A stretch of 64,000 nt of DNA, taken from contig JAEPNV010000003.1 in NCBI GenBank assembly GCA_017643215.1, forward strand, positions 248,001 through 312,000. The letters run 5' to 3'. The stretch comes from Roseibium sp. (GTDB lineage Bacteria > Pseudomonadota > Alphaproteobacteria > Rhizobiales > Stappiaceae). Under the pieces are notes generated by a model. The model was not told the DNA's origin. It worked only from the letters and a program-made list of their open reading frames with translations, and made no database searches. How positions within the stretch are numbered: position 1 is the first letter of the stretch; each line of letters begins with the position of its first letter. Below, piece by piece: positions 26,938-35,495 of the stretch. Made by a program: the position numbers and the translations under genes.

Positions 26938-27854
26938 CCGGCATTGGATCCAGAACTTTGACCGGCGGATCCAAGCCCGCCGGTCTTGCCGTCTTCCGAA
27001 TTGGCTTCGGCTTCAAACGCCGCCTCGATCACATCGGCCAGCCGCCGTGCCGCAAGACCGGCATCCGCCGCGGTCACCATCAAGATCTCCGTCGCCTCCA
27101 GGGCCGGCATGCGGTCACCGGTCTCCACGACCAGATCGGGCGGCGCCATGTGCTCCGGCAGGACCGCAATCCCAAGGCCTGCCCGCACGGCCGCGAGCGC
27201 CCCGGCCAGCGATCCGCAGACATAGGCGGCGCGGGGTTCGTGACCGGTGTTGCGGATCGCCTCCACCGCCCGTTTTCGATAGACACAAGGTTCGGGGCTG
27301 ACAACGAGCGGCAGCCCGGCTCGCGGCCATAAAAGCTCCGGATTTGCGGCCACCCAGACGAGCGGCTCGGCCCAGACCCGTTGACCGCCGATCGGGGCGG
27401 CCGGTTCGCGTTTCAAGAGCACAACATCCAGGCGCCCGTCCCGGAACCGGTCGAGAAGGTTGAGCGTCAGATCGCAGGTCACCTCCAGGCTGACTTTCGG
27501 ATGGGCCGCGGCAAACGCTGCGAGGGCCTTGGGCAAATAAGTGGTCGCGATGTCCTCCGGCGTTCCGAGCCGGATCAGCCCGGAGACGTCCTCCCCGCGA
27601 AATGCGGCAATGGCCGCGCTGTTCAGATCCAGGATCTTTTCCGCGAACGTCATGAGCCGCTCGCCGGCCGGGGTCAGAACCACCGTACGCGCATTGCGCC
27701 GGAGCAACCGCTCGCCGAGAAAATCCTCCAGTTTCCGGATTTGAAGCGACACGGCCGATTGGCTGCGAAACAGCGTTTCCCCGGCTTTGGTGAAGCTGCC
27801 GGTCCGCGCGGTCAAAACAAAGGCCCGCAACAGGGCCGGATCAATGGTGTCCAT
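26904..27854 (-). CDS. LysR-family transcriptional regulator
   Basis: A 316-residue LysR protein. The N-terminal helix-turn-helix is visible in FVLTARTGSFTKAGETLF and RSQSAVSLQIRKLEDFLG. An effector-binding domain follows. A Gly/Ser-rich tail of about 25 residues extends the C-terminus past the usual end and is the part that overlaps metG. The ATG at 27854 begins the conserved MDTIDPALLRAFV; an upstream TTG at 27878 is less likely. It is divergent from icd, 105 bp away, and may control it, although the effector is unknown. Confidence 0.9.
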   Translation of the reverse strand: MDTIDPALLRAFVLTARTGSFTKAGETLFRSQSAVSLQIRKLEDFLGERLLRRNARTVVLTPAGERLMTFAEKILDLNSAAIAAFRGEDVSGLIRLGTPEDIATTYLPKALAAFAAAHPKVSLEVTCDLTLNLLDRFRDGRLDVVLLKREPAAPIGGQRVWAEPLVWVAANPELLWPRAGLPLVVSPEPCVYRKRAVEAIRNTGHEPRAAYVCGSLAGALAAVRAGLGIAVLPEHMAPPDLVVETGDRMPALEATEILMVTAADAGLAARRLADVIEAAFEAEANSEDGKTGGLGSAGQSSGSNAGYAASGALTRG

Positions 27855-27959
27855 CGCCGATATCCATGAGTTTTTCAAATGAATATACGCGTTCGAATTA
27901 ATTTCAACAATTACGGTTCCGAACCTACATCACCGTCGAAACACCAAAGGAGACCGCCG

Positions 27960-29447
27960 ATGAACATCCATGCCGTGCCCGCCCACGAGCTTTTTGTCGA
28001 ACCCAAAGCCGCGTCAATCACCGTTGCCTATGGGGACGGTATCGGTCCGGAAATCATGGAAGCGGCGCTGCGCTGTTTGTCGGCGGCCGGCGCGCGCCTT
28101 TCGGTGCAGGAAATCGAAATCGGCGAGAAGGTCTACGAGGCCGGTCAGACGGCGGGGATCGACGCGGCCAGCTGGGACACGCTGCGCGAAACCGGTGTCT
28201 TCTTCAAGGCGCCGATTACGACCCCTCAGGGCGGCGGCTATAAGTCGCTTAACGTGACCATACGAAAGTCGCTCGGATTGTTCGCCAATGTCCGCCCCTG
28301 CGCGGCGCTCTCGCCGTTCGTGCCGACACATCATCCGGGCATGGATGTGGTCGTGATCCGGGAAAACGAAGAAGATCTTTATGCCGGCATCGAGCACCGG
28401 CAGACCGACGAGGTCTATCAGTGTTTGAAACTGGTCTCGCGGCCTGGAACGGAACGCATTGTCCGCTACGCCTTTGAATATGCGCGGGCGAACGGGCGCA
28501 AGAAGGTGTCGTGTTTTTCCAAGGACAACATCATGAAACTGACCGACGGTCTGTTTCATGCCGTGTTCAACGAGATCTCCTCGGAGTATCCCGAGATCGA
28601 AGCCGATCACTGGATCATCGACATCGGCACGGCGAAGCTGGCGGCCAATCCGGAACTGTTCGATGTGATTGTGACCTCCAACCTTTATGGCGACATCATT
28701 TCCGACGTCGCCGCGGAAATCAGCGGCTCGGTCGGCATTGCGCCGTCGGCGAATATTGGTGAGAGCTTTGCCATGTTCGAGGCCATCCACGGCTCGGCGC
28801 CCGACATCGCGGGAAAGGGCATTGCCAATCCGTCGGGCCTGATCCTGGCCGGGGTCCAGATGCTCAACCATGTCGGCCAGTCGCAGGTGGCGACGCGGCT
28901 CCACAATGCTTGGCTGAAGACAATCGAGGACGGCATTCACACAGCGGACATCTACAGTGAGGGCCAGAGCCGCATTCGTGTTGGCACCAGCGGCTTTGCG
29001 GACGCGCTGATTGAGCGGCTGGGCACGCTGCCCGCCCGGCTGAAGCCGGTCGACTACGGGATTGGTTCAGAACCGGTCACGGTCCCGGCCGCGCCGCGCC
29101 CGGCGCCGGCGGAAAAGAAGCTGGTCGGCGTCGATATCTTCGTGTCCTGGTCCGGCCAGTCGGCGGACGATCTGGCGCACATGCTCAAGTCGGCGGGAGG
29201 TCCCGACGGCATGGATCTCGCGATGATCACCAATCGCGGCGTGAAGGTCTGGCCGCAAGGCTTGCCGGAAACCTTCAAGACCGACCATTGGCGCTGCCGC
29301 TACCTTTTCGAAGAAGACGGCACCGGCATACAGGACGTGGCCGGCCTGATCTCGGCGCTCGCGGGACATGGTGTCGAGGTCATTAAGACGGAAAACCTTT
29401 ACACCTTTGACGGCAAAGCCGGATTTTCGTTGGGACAGGGCCAGTAG
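27960..29447 (+). CDS. icd: isocitrate dehydrogenase, long type with C-terminal extension
   Basis: A 495-residue decarboxylating dehydrogenase of the TCA cycle, converting isocitrate to 2-oxoglutarate. Motifs are AYGDGIGPEIM, the substrate loop KSLNVTIRKSLGLFANVRP, VVIRENEEDLYAG and NLYGDIISD. A linker rich in Pro and Ala near residues 380-400 leads to a C-terminal domain of about 100 residues (KKLVGVDIFVSW), the layout of the Thermus/Rickettsia-type enzyme rather than the E. coli type. NADP use is typical of that type but not proved here. AAAGGAG precedes the ATG and a hairpin follows the stop. Confidence 0.9.
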   Translation: MNIHAVPAHELFVEPKAASITVAYGDGIGPEIMEAALRCLSAAGARLSVQEIEIGEKVYEAGQTAGIDAASWDTLRETGVFFKAPITTPQGGGYKSLNVTIRKSLGLFANVRPCAALSPFVPTHHPGMDVVVIRENEEDLYAGIEHRQTDEVYQCLKLVSRPGTERIVRYAFEYARANGRKKVSCFSKDNIMKLTDGLFHAVFNEISSEYPEIEADHWIIDIGTAKLAANPELFDVIVTSNLYGDIISDVAAEISGSVGIAPSANIGESFAMFEAIHGSAPDIAGKGIANPSGLILAGVQMLNHVGQSQVATRLHNAWLKTIEDGIHTADIYSEGQSRIRVGTSGFADALIERLGTLPARLKPVDYGIGSEPVTVPAAPRPAPAEKKLVGVDIFVSWSGQSADDLAHMLKSAGGPDGMDLAMITNRGVKVWPQGLPETFKTDHWRCRYLFEEDGTGIQDVAGLISALAGHGVEVIKTENLYTFDGKAGFSLGQGQ

Positions 29448-29483
29448 GCGTCACGCTCCAACCGTCTGCCATCCGACTTGAAA

Positions 29484-29508
29484 GGCGGGCCGGATTTTCC
29501 GGCCCGCC
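29484..29508 (+). terminator. GC-rich hairpin after icd
   Basis: A perfect 10-bp stem (GGCGGGCCGG with CCGGCCCGCC) encloses ATTTT. The downstream stretch has only a few T residues, so termination may be imperfect. Confidence 0.7.
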
Positions 29509-29571
29509 ATCTTGCCGTGTCCGAATAAACCCTACGTAAAAACGACTATATTTTGGCCATCGAAGCGCTTT

Positions 29572-29589
29572 TTGTCATGTATCTGATAT
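29572..29589 (+). promoter_or_regulatory. candidate Pho box upstream of phoX
   Basis: TTGTCAT, GTAT and CTGATAT match the PhoB pattern of two CTGTCAT-like 7-mers separated by four bases (6 of 7 and 5 of 7). The site lies 86 bp before the PhoX-like gene. Induction by phosphate starvation is inferred. Confidence 0.5.
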
Positions 29590-29675
29590 AGTCGAACCAT
29601 AACGTCCGCGCTCAAGAAACCCGCGCGGTTTCTTGTACCAAATTCGACCCAGCAAACAGCAGTAGCGAGGCACGA

Positions 29676-31703
29676 ATGTCAGACGATATCCGCGAAAAAA
29701 TCATCGCCGACCCCGAATTCGGCAACAAGGCGGAAGCCTTCGAAGCGTTCGACGATATTCCGACCAATCCCAACCTGGGCAACACCATCGGCGACGTGAT
29801 CAACCGCCGCTACGGCCGCCGCGACGTGCTGCGGGGCGCGCTCGGTGTGTCCGCCGCCGCAGCCCTTTTCGGCACGACGGCGCTGGTTGCTCCGCGCGAC
29901 GCCATGGCCGCCGCCAACGACCGGTTCGCATTCGACGAACTGACCTGGGGCAACGACGAAAATCATCATATTGCGGATGGTTACAACGCCGACATCCTGC
30001 TGCGCTGGGGTGATCCGATCACCGCCGATGCGCCGGAATTCGATGTGATGAACCAAAGCGCTGCGGCCCAGTCCAAGCAGTTCGGCTACAACAACGACTA
30101 TGTCGGTTTTGCGGAAATCGAGCCGGGCCGCGGCATGCTGTGCGTAAACCACGAATACACCAACGAAGAGGTGATGTTCCCTGGCCTCGGCCGCCAGGAC
30201 CGCTCCGGCTTCGAGGGCATGACCAAGGATCTCGTCGACATCGAAATGGCGGCCCATGGCGGCACCGTCGTCGAGATCGTCAAGGGTTCGGACGGCAAAT
30301 GGTCCGTCGTGCGCGATGGGGCGAACAACCGCCGCATCACCGCCCTCGACACCGAAATGACCTTCTCGGGCGCAGCCGCCGGCCATGACCGGATGAAGAC
30401 CAGCGCCGACCCGGCCGGGATGAAGGTGATCGGCACCATCAACAACTGCGCCGGCGGCATGACGCCGTGGGGCACGTACTTGATGGCCGAGGAAAACTTC
30501 CACGGCTACTTCTGGACCGATGTGGTGGATGCCGAGGGCAAACCGGACATCTCGGGCCAGGCCGAGGCCGCGCAGATGAAGCGCTACGGTGTTCCAGGCC
30601 GCTGGTATGCCTGGGGCCAGTATCACGACCGGTTCAACATCGACAAGGAGCCGAACGAAGTGAACCGCTTCGGTTGGATCGTCGAGGTCGATCCGATGAA
30701 CCCGTCGGCAACACCGATCAAGCACACCGCGCTCGGCCGCTTCCGCCATGAAGGCGCGGAGACGGCGGTGTCCTCCTCCGGCAAGCTAGTGATCTATTCC
30801 GGCGACGACAACCGGTTCGATTACCAGTACAAATACGTCTCCAACGGCACGGTGACCGGCAACGAAACCTTCGGCAGCGAGTTGTTGTCCGACGGCACGC
30901 TCTATGTCGCGCGCTTCAACGATGACGGCACGGTCGACTGGCTGCCGCTTGTCTTCGGCGAAGGCCCGCTGACAGCGGAAAACGGCTTCAACAGCCAGGC
31001 CGATGTCCTGATCGACACCCGCGTTGCCGCCGACCTTCTTGGCGCGACGCCGATGGACCGTCCGGAAGACGCGCAGCCGCGCGGCGACGGGACCGCGTAC
31101 ATCATGCTGACCAACAACACCCGCCGGAAGCCGGGCGATGAGAACGCGGCCAATCCGCGCGCCGAAAACCACTTCGGCCATATCATCGAGATCAAGGAGG
31201 ATGGCGGCGACCATGCCTCAGCCCGTGGCACCTGGTCGATCCTGGTCAAATGCGGTGATCCGACCATTGCCGAAGTCGGCGCCCAGTGGCACCCGGACAC
31301 CAGCGAAAGCGGCTGGTTCGGTTCGCCGGACAACTGCGCGATCGACGACGATGGCCGTTTGTGGATCTCCACCGACCAGGGCTCGGGCTGGGGCAAGACC
31401 GGCAAGTCCGACGGCCTCTATTCGCTCGAAACCGAAGGCGAGCTGCGCGGCCATTCCAAGCTGTTCTTCCGCTGCCCGGTCGGCGGGGAGCTCTGCGGGC
31501 CTTACTTCGCCGACAATTCGCAGACGCTGTTCCTGGCCGTCCAGCACCCCGGCACCGACGGCACGAAGGACTTCAAAGGCTTTGAGCGGAACTCGACTTT
31601 TGAGGACCCGGCGACCCGCTGGCCGGACTTTGCCGAAGGCATGCCGCCGCGCCCGTCCGTGGTCGTCGTGACCAAGCAGGGCGGCGGAAAGATCGGAGCC
31701 TAA
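29676..31703 (+). CDS. PhoX-family (DUF839) Tat-exported phosphatase
   Basis: A 675-residue protein of the PhoX/DUF839 family. The N-terminus carries a typical leader (NTIGDVINRRYGRRDVLRG) with the twin-arginine motif in RRDVLRGAL and a hydrophobic core, so the protein reaches the periplasm folded with its metals. Family motifs include MLCVNHEYTNEEVMFPG, INNCAGGMTPWGTYLMAEEN and ISTDQGSGWGKT. PhoX enzymes are calcium- and iron-dependent alkaline phosphatases that free phosphate from organic esters. A candidate Pho box lies upstream and a strong terminator follows. Not every DUF839 member is a proven phosphatase. Confidence 0.85.
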   Translation: MSDDIREKIIADPEFGNKAEAFEAFDDIPTNPNLGNTIGDVINRRYGRRDVLRGALGVSAAAALFGTTALVAPRDAMAAANDRFAFDELTWGNDENHHIADGYNADILLRWGDPITADAPEFDVMNQSAAAQSKQFGYNNDYVGFAEIEPGRGMLCVNHEYTNEEVMFPGLGRQDRSGFEGMTKDLVDIEMAAHGGTVVEIVKGSDGKWSVVRDGANNRRITALDTEMTFSGAAAGHDRMKTSADPAGMKVIGTINNCAGGMTPWGTYLMAEENFHGYFWTDVVDAEGKPDISGQAEAAQMKRYGVPGRWYAWGQYHDRFNIDKEPNEVNRFGWIVEVDPMNPSATPIKHTALGRFRHEGAETAVSSSGKLVIYSGDDNRFDYQYKYVSNGTVTGNETFGSELLSDGTLYVARFNDDGTVDWLPLVFGEGPLTAENGFNSQADVLIDTRVAADLLGATPMDRPEDAQPRGDGTAYIMLTNNTRRKPGDENAANPRAENHFGHIIEIKEDGGDHASARGTWSILVKCGDPTIAEVGAQWHPDTSESGWFGSPDNCAIDDDGRLWISTDQGSGWGKTGKSDGLYSLETEGELRGHSKLFFRCPVGGELCGPYFADNSQTLFLAVQHPGTDGTKDFKGFERNSTFEDPATRWPDFAEGMPPRPSVVVVTKQGGGKIGA

Positions 31704-31728
31704 AACGACGCTTCTCACGTGAGCGCAG

Positions 31729-31764
31729 CGCCGGCGGAGGCATCAGCTTCCGCCGGCGTTTTTT
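31729..31764 (+). terminator. rho-independent terminator after phoX
   Basis: A 10-bp perfect stem (CGCCGGCGGA with TCCGCCGGCG) with a 10-base loop is followed by six T residues. It also lies at the 3-prime side of the convergent LysE gene. Confidence 0.88.
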
Positions 31765-31792
31765 GTTCAATTACGACTGGTATCGATCAGCC

Positions 31793-32419
31793 TCACCGTT
31801 GTGTCAGAAGCAGGCGCGCGGCCAATCCGGCAAAAATCACCGCCGCGATCCGGTTCATCAGTTTTTGCGCGAACGGCGTGCGTTGCAGGATCGGGCCAAG
31901 TGTCCCCGCACCGATCGCCACCGCGCCAAAAACAAGCACCGTGGCCACAATGAAAATCGCGCCAAACAGCACGATTTGGACCACGACCGGTCCGCGCGCC
32001 GGATCGGCGAATTGCGGCAAAAACGCCAAGAAGAAGATCGCCACTTTCGGGTTGGTGATGTTCATGACGATACCGCGCCGGTAGAGCGCGCCGAACGGCA
32101 AACGCCCCGGCCGGTCCGCCTCCAACTCGGCCGCTCCCGCCGTCCAGGCCCGATAGGCGAGATAGACGAGATAGGCGGCACCGCACGCTTTCAAGAGCGT
32201 GAACGCCAACGCGGACGTTTGAAAGATGCCGGCAACGCCGATGGCCACGGCCGCGGTATGGACCAGGAGGCCGGTGCACAGGCCCAGCGTGACGACCACA
32301 CCCGCCATCCGCCCATAGAGCGCCGATTGAGTCAGAACAAAGAGATTGTCTGGCCCGGGCGCCGCGCCCAGCGCCAGCGAGGCGGCGAAAAACAGCCAAA
32401 ACACGTCAAAGGCAATCAT
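31793..32419 (-). CDS. LysE/RhtB family amino-acid exporter
   Basis: A 208-residue inner-membrane protein with five or six helices. The family signature is visible near the N-terminus (ALGAAPGPDNLFVLTQSA) and again in GIVMNITNPKVAIFFLAFLPQF. Members export amino acids or related metabolites by proton exchange. The substrate is not evident from the neighbours. It is divergent from the SRPBCC gene at 32522. Confidence 0.9.
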   Translation of the reverse strand: MIAFDVFWLFFAASLALGAAPGPDNLFVLTQSALYGRMAGVVVTLGLCTGLLVHTAAVAIGVAGIFQTSALAFTLLKACGAAYLVYLAYRAWTAGAAELEADRPGRLPFGALYRRGIVMNITNPKVAIFFLAFLPQFADPARGPVVVQIVLFGAIFIVATVLVFGAVAIGAGTLGPILQRTPFAQKLMNRIAAVIFAGLAARLLLTQR

Positions 32420-32521
32420 ATCGGTGTCAAATCCTGCTGCGAACGACAGATTTCAATTTGTCTTGGCTTATTTCCATCCCAAATCCAAGATGGGCCAGCA
32501 AAAAGGCATGGAGCCACGGGA

Positions 32522-33001
32522 ATGAAAGTCTCGAGCACGTTTCGGATCGCGGCGCCGGACAAGCGCATCTGGCACATCATTGGCGAGGAATTCGACCAGG
32601 TGAGCGCCTGGTCGAGCACCGTGGACACATCCAAACCGGACATGTCGGCGCTCAAAATCGGCGGTGCGCCCGTCGGCGGCCGAATTTGCCACACCTGTTT
32701 CGGCGTTTTGACGGAAACCATCGAGGACTACAACGATGTCGAGCGCTACATCGAGTATTCGGTGACCAGCGACGACATTCCGTTTTTCATCGATGTCCTG
32801 CGCGGCCGGTGGACGCTGACGCCGCGATCAAGCGATGCAACCGACGTGACTTTTGCAGTGACCGCGGATCTCAAATTCCCGTTCTCCCTTCTGGCCGGCT
32901 GGGCGGTCAAGAGACGGCTTTCCAATGTCGTGCACAACACGTTGAGCGAACTCGCGGCTTTTGCCTGCCGCGACTTCGACCAGGCCATGGCCCGTAGTTA
33001 A
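32522..33001 (+). CDS. SRPBCC-family (START-like) protein
   Basis: A 159-residue protein that begins MKVSSTFRIAAPDKRIWHII, the usual first strand and helix of the SRPBCC/polyketide-cyclase fold, which binds hydrophobic ligands in a deep cavity. It ends in a long amphipathic helix. The start at 32522 is chosen because upstream frame sequence is low-complexity and overlaps the LysE gene. It is convergent with pucC and close to the light-harvesting genes, but nothing links it to pigment metabolism directly. Function unknown. Confidence 0.75.
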   Translation: MKVSSTFRIAAPDKRIWHIIGEEFDQVSAWSSTVDTSKPDMSALKIGGAPVGGRICHTCFGVLTETIEDYNDVERYIEYSVTSDDIPFFIDVLRGRWTLTPRSSDATDVTFAVTADLKFPFSLLAGWAVKRRLSNVVHNTLSELAAFACRDFDQAMARS

Positions 33002-33039
33002 AGCCAGAACGGAGCATTCCGCGTATCCGGCGCGCTGCT

Positions 33040-34443
33040 CTAAACCGCCTCGCTCCGCGTCGCGCGGACGAGCTTGCCGTAAACGAGCGGGAAGACGGCG
33101 ACCAACGCCGCCATTAACAACATGGCCTCAAGCGAAAAGACGGCGATGTAGGCTGTCGCCGGCCCGAACAGATCACCGACCGGCAAGCTGACGATGATAT
33201 CCCGAAGGATGCCACCAAAGGCGATGGCCGTTCCGGCTGCTGTCGCTTGAACCGCACCCCATGCGCCCAGCGCCAATCCGACCTGCTCTTTTGGCGCAAG
33301 CTGGATCGTCGCGGTCAAGGTTCCGTGCCCGAACAATCCTGCGCCGAAGCCGGCAAGCACCGTTCCGGTCACAAAAAGCACGGTCGATGCCCCGGACGCT
33401 GCCAGGATGATGGCTAGAAAGGCGGGGACACCAACCAACGCGCCATATCCGGCAAGCAACAGCGGATCCATGCCCCGGCTTAACACGCGTGACGCCAGCG
33501 CAAAGCCAATAAGTCCGCCGCCGGCCAGCATCGCCGTCAATTGGGTCGTTCCGGCCACCGACATGGCCAGAACATGGCCGCCATAGGGTTCTAGAAGCAC
33601 GTCCGCCATGCCAAAGCCCATGGTTCCAAGACCGATCACGCAGAGCCTGCGGATCGCGTTCTCGCCCCTCACGAAGGCTTTCCAGGATCCGATAAAATCC
33701 GGCTTGGGTGCGGCCGACCGGGCCCGATCACGGTCGCGCGGTTCCTGCTTCCAAAGCGCGATGACATTGAGCACAATCGTGACAACCGCCGCGCCCTGGA
33801 TTACGCGGATCAAACGCCCGGGCGTATAGTCGGCAAGCAGAAATCCGAATATCAGCGCGCTCACAATCATGCCCACCAAGAGCATGACATACATTAGTCC
33901 AACCACCTTTGGCTGGCTTTCAGGCGGTGCGAGATCGGTCGCCAGAGCGAGGCCAACGGTCTGGACCGTGTGAACGCCGGCGCCGACAAGCAAAAATGCA
34001 ATGGCTGCGCTGGTATGGCCAATCCAAAGCGGCGCGTCGGCCGCCTCGCCATAGCCCGACAAGACGAGCAACGCGAAGGGCATGACGGCAAAACCGCCAA
34101 ACTGAAGCATTGTGCCCTTCCAGATGAAGGGGACGCGCCGCCAACCAAGAGCCGATGTGTGAATATCTGACCGGAAACCGATCAGGGCGCGGAACGGCGC
34201 AAACACCAGTGGCAAGGATATCATGATGCCGACGAGAGACGCCGACACGTTCAATTCAACGATCATGACGCGATTGAGGGTGCCCACCAAAAGCACAAGC
34301 GCCATGCCGACCGTGACTTGAAACAGGGAAAGCCGTAACAGACGGGAAAGCGGCAGGCTCTCCGTCGCCGCGTCCGCAAATGGCAAATAGCGTGGACCGA
34401 CGCGGGCAATCTGGTTCAGAGCGAACTCACGGTACCGCGACAT
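33040..34443 (-). CDS. pucC: PucC, light-harvesting complex assembly protein (BCH2/PucC family)
   Basis: A 467-residue MFS-type membrane protein with about 12 helices. PucC/LhaA proteins are needed for assembling light-harvesting complexes and probably deliver bacteriochlorophyll. Family features include the N-terminal LFQVTVGMALVLLVGTLNRV and the loop FRALIGFRSDIHTSALGWRR. It follows pucBA on the same strand after about 100 bp, the classic pucBAC order. An ATG at 34443 opens the protein. Confidence 0.93.
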   Translation of the reverse strand: MSRYREFALNQIARVGPRYLPFADAATESLPLSRLLRLSLFQVTVGMALVLLVGTLNRVMIVELNVSASLVGIMISLPLVFAPFRALIGFRSDIHTSALGWRRVPFIWKGTMLQFGGFAVMPFALLVLSGYGEAADAPLWIGHTSAAIAFLLVGAGVHTVQTVGLALATDLAPPESQPKVVGLMYVMLLVGMIVSALIFGFLLADYTPGRLIRVIQGAAVVTIVLNVIALWKQEPRDRDRARSAAPKPDFIGSWKAFVRGENAIRRLCVIGLGTMGFGMADVLLEPYGGHVLAMSVAGTTQLTAMLAGGGLIGFALASRVLSRGMDPLLLAGYGALVGVPAFLAIILAASGASTVLFVTGTVLAGFGAGLFGHGTLTATIQLAPKEQVGLALGAWGAVQATAAGTAIAFGGILRDIIVSLPVGDLFGPATAYIAVFSLEAMLLMAALVAVFPLVYGKLVRATRSEAV

Positions 34444-34543
34444 GAATGCCTCTCAAGGCGAATGTGTGATCCAGACGGAGGACACAGAATCTCGGCGAAG
34501 TGCTTTGGATCTGATCCCACGCCTGGATGATTAAGCCAGCACG

Positions 34544-34915
34544 TTATTCGGGCTTGATTTGCCCGGCTGGCGCCGCAAGTGAAGCTGCCGCGGTCGTCAA
34601 TGGCGCATCGATCACAGCCGTTGCCGTTCTGCCATCCGGCAAAACGATCGTAATCGTCTGTCCAGCCGCACCAATGGCCTGACCAGTTGCATTGGCTTGG
34701 ACAGGCGCCAAGCCTTCCGCGGCGGCCGTGGTCATCGGGGCGCCGAGCGATGCTGAAGATGCTCCAAGCGGTTCCCCGGACAGGAAGTCTCCGACCCAGC
34801 CGGTATTGGTGAGGACGGCGACATGAACCGCAAAGGAGCCGACGGCAACAGCGCTCAAAAACAGCGGGATACCGACGGTCGGCTTCACGACAAGCCAGAT
34901 CTTCGAGTTATTCAT
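34544..34915 (-). CDS. pucA: PucA, LH2-type light-harvesting alpha subunit with long C-terminal extension
   Basis: A 123-residue membrane polypeptide. The first 48 residues align without gaps to LH2 alpha of Rhodoblastus acidophilus: KIW at 5-7, VVKPTVGIPL, His31 as B850-type bacteriochlorophyll ligand in AVHVAVL, and Trp40. Where that alpha chain has Tyr44-Trp45, which hydrogen-bond B850, this one has Phe44-Leu45, the pair found in B800-820 (LH3) antennae. After residue 48 comes a 75-residue Ala/Thr/Pro-rich periplasmic tail that the usual 53-residue subunit lacks. GGGGG lies before the ATG. It is the second gene of pucBAC, 11 bp after pucB. Confidence 0.93.
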   Translation of the reverse strand: MNNSKIWLVVKPTVGIPLFLSAVAVGSFAVHVAVLTNTGWVGDFLSGEPLGASSASLGAPMTTAAAEGLAPVQANATGQAIGAAGQTITIVLPDGRTATAVIDAPLTTAAASLAAPAGQIKPE

Positions 34916-34926
34916 GATTTACCCCC

Positions 34927-35082
34927 TTAGCCGAGCCATGGCGTGGTGACCGCCACGAGGATATGGGCGAGAAGGGCAATCAGGCCGAATACACGCGTAC
35001 CATCGATTAGGTATTTGTGTACTTCTTCCGCCTCCGCGACAGTGAGACCAGTCGGCCACACTTTTTCCGGATCATATTCCAT
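34927..35082 (-). CDS. pucB: PucB, LH2-type light-harvesting beta subunit
   Basis: A 51-residue membrane polypeptide read directly from the minus strand. It shows the beta-chain pattern [19 protein letters not shown], with the first His near the membrane face, then the bacteriochlorophyll-ligand His in [10 protein letters not shown], and ends TTPWLG. It pairs with PucA to make the heterodimer that bundles into the peripheral antenna ring. It is the first gene of pucBAC. Two PpsR-type sites lie 145-190 bp upstream. Confidence 0.95.
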   Translation of the reverse strand: MEYDPEKVWPTGLTVAEAEEVHKYLIDGTRVFGLIALLAHILVAVTTPWLG

Positions 35083-35226
35083 TTTACCAGTCCTTTGCTG
35101 TCTGTTGCCGTAGCGTTCGCCTCGCCTCGGGTCGCGCGTCCGCCCCTAGCTGGACCAGATGACGTCCCTCGGGCATGCCGCCTCACACCCAAAAACGGTG
35201 CAATTCGACTATGCCACCCAACAAAG

Positions 35227-35244
35227 TGTCATATTTAGTTGACA
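35227..35244. promoter_or_regulatory. PpsR/CrtJ-type site 1 (TGT-N12-ACA)
   Basis: TGTCATATTTAGTTGACA matches TGT-N12-ACA exactly. It lies between pucB and the divergent repeat protein. PpsR represses photosynthesis genes under aerobic or bright conditions. A second site is 26 bp away. Confidence 0.65.
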
Positions 35245-35252
35245 TTTTCAAC

Positions 35253-35270
35253 AGTAACTAAAACTTGACA
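35253..35270. promoter_or_regulatory. PpsR/CrtJ-type site 2 (one mismatch)
   Basis: AGT-N12-ACA, read on the other strand TGT-N12-ACT, differs at one consensus base. Its centre is 26 bp from the first site. PpsR usually binds paired sites cooperatively, so the two together are more convincing than either alone. Confidence 0.5.
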
Positions 35271-35495
35271 TTCAGACCGCTAGTTGGAACTGTTGGATGT
35301 TGGAAACCATCGCGGCATTGTGGCCGCTCTTGCCAAACCGGGCGTCTGATCCAAATGTCATCAGAGTTGAAGGTAAGGCAGGATGAAAACGGTCGTCAGC
35401 TCAGGCTTTGGCCGAGCCGGGTCCAAAGCGAACTGGCCAAAAGGGCGGCCCCGGAACGTAGCGGAACCGTTTATCGGGGACGGATTGGAGATATC

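Noticed and set aside
29679-30749. 356-residue minus-strand frame
   Set aside because: Antisense to phoX; composition typical of a shadow frame in GC-rich DNA.
31763-32521. Upstream extension of the SRPBCC frame
   Set aside because: The extension overlaps the LysE gene and is Arg/Gln-rich; the fold begins at the ATG at 32522.
34544-35082. Possibility that the antenna genes are LH1 (pufBA)
   Set aside because: KIW-xVVxPxxGIP and the alignment through Trp40 fit LH2 alpha; the order is followed by pucC and no pufL or pufM is present.
35265-35495. Upstream extension of the repeat protein
   Set aside because: It would begin within the puc control region and shows no conserved pattern; a good ATG follows at 35496.
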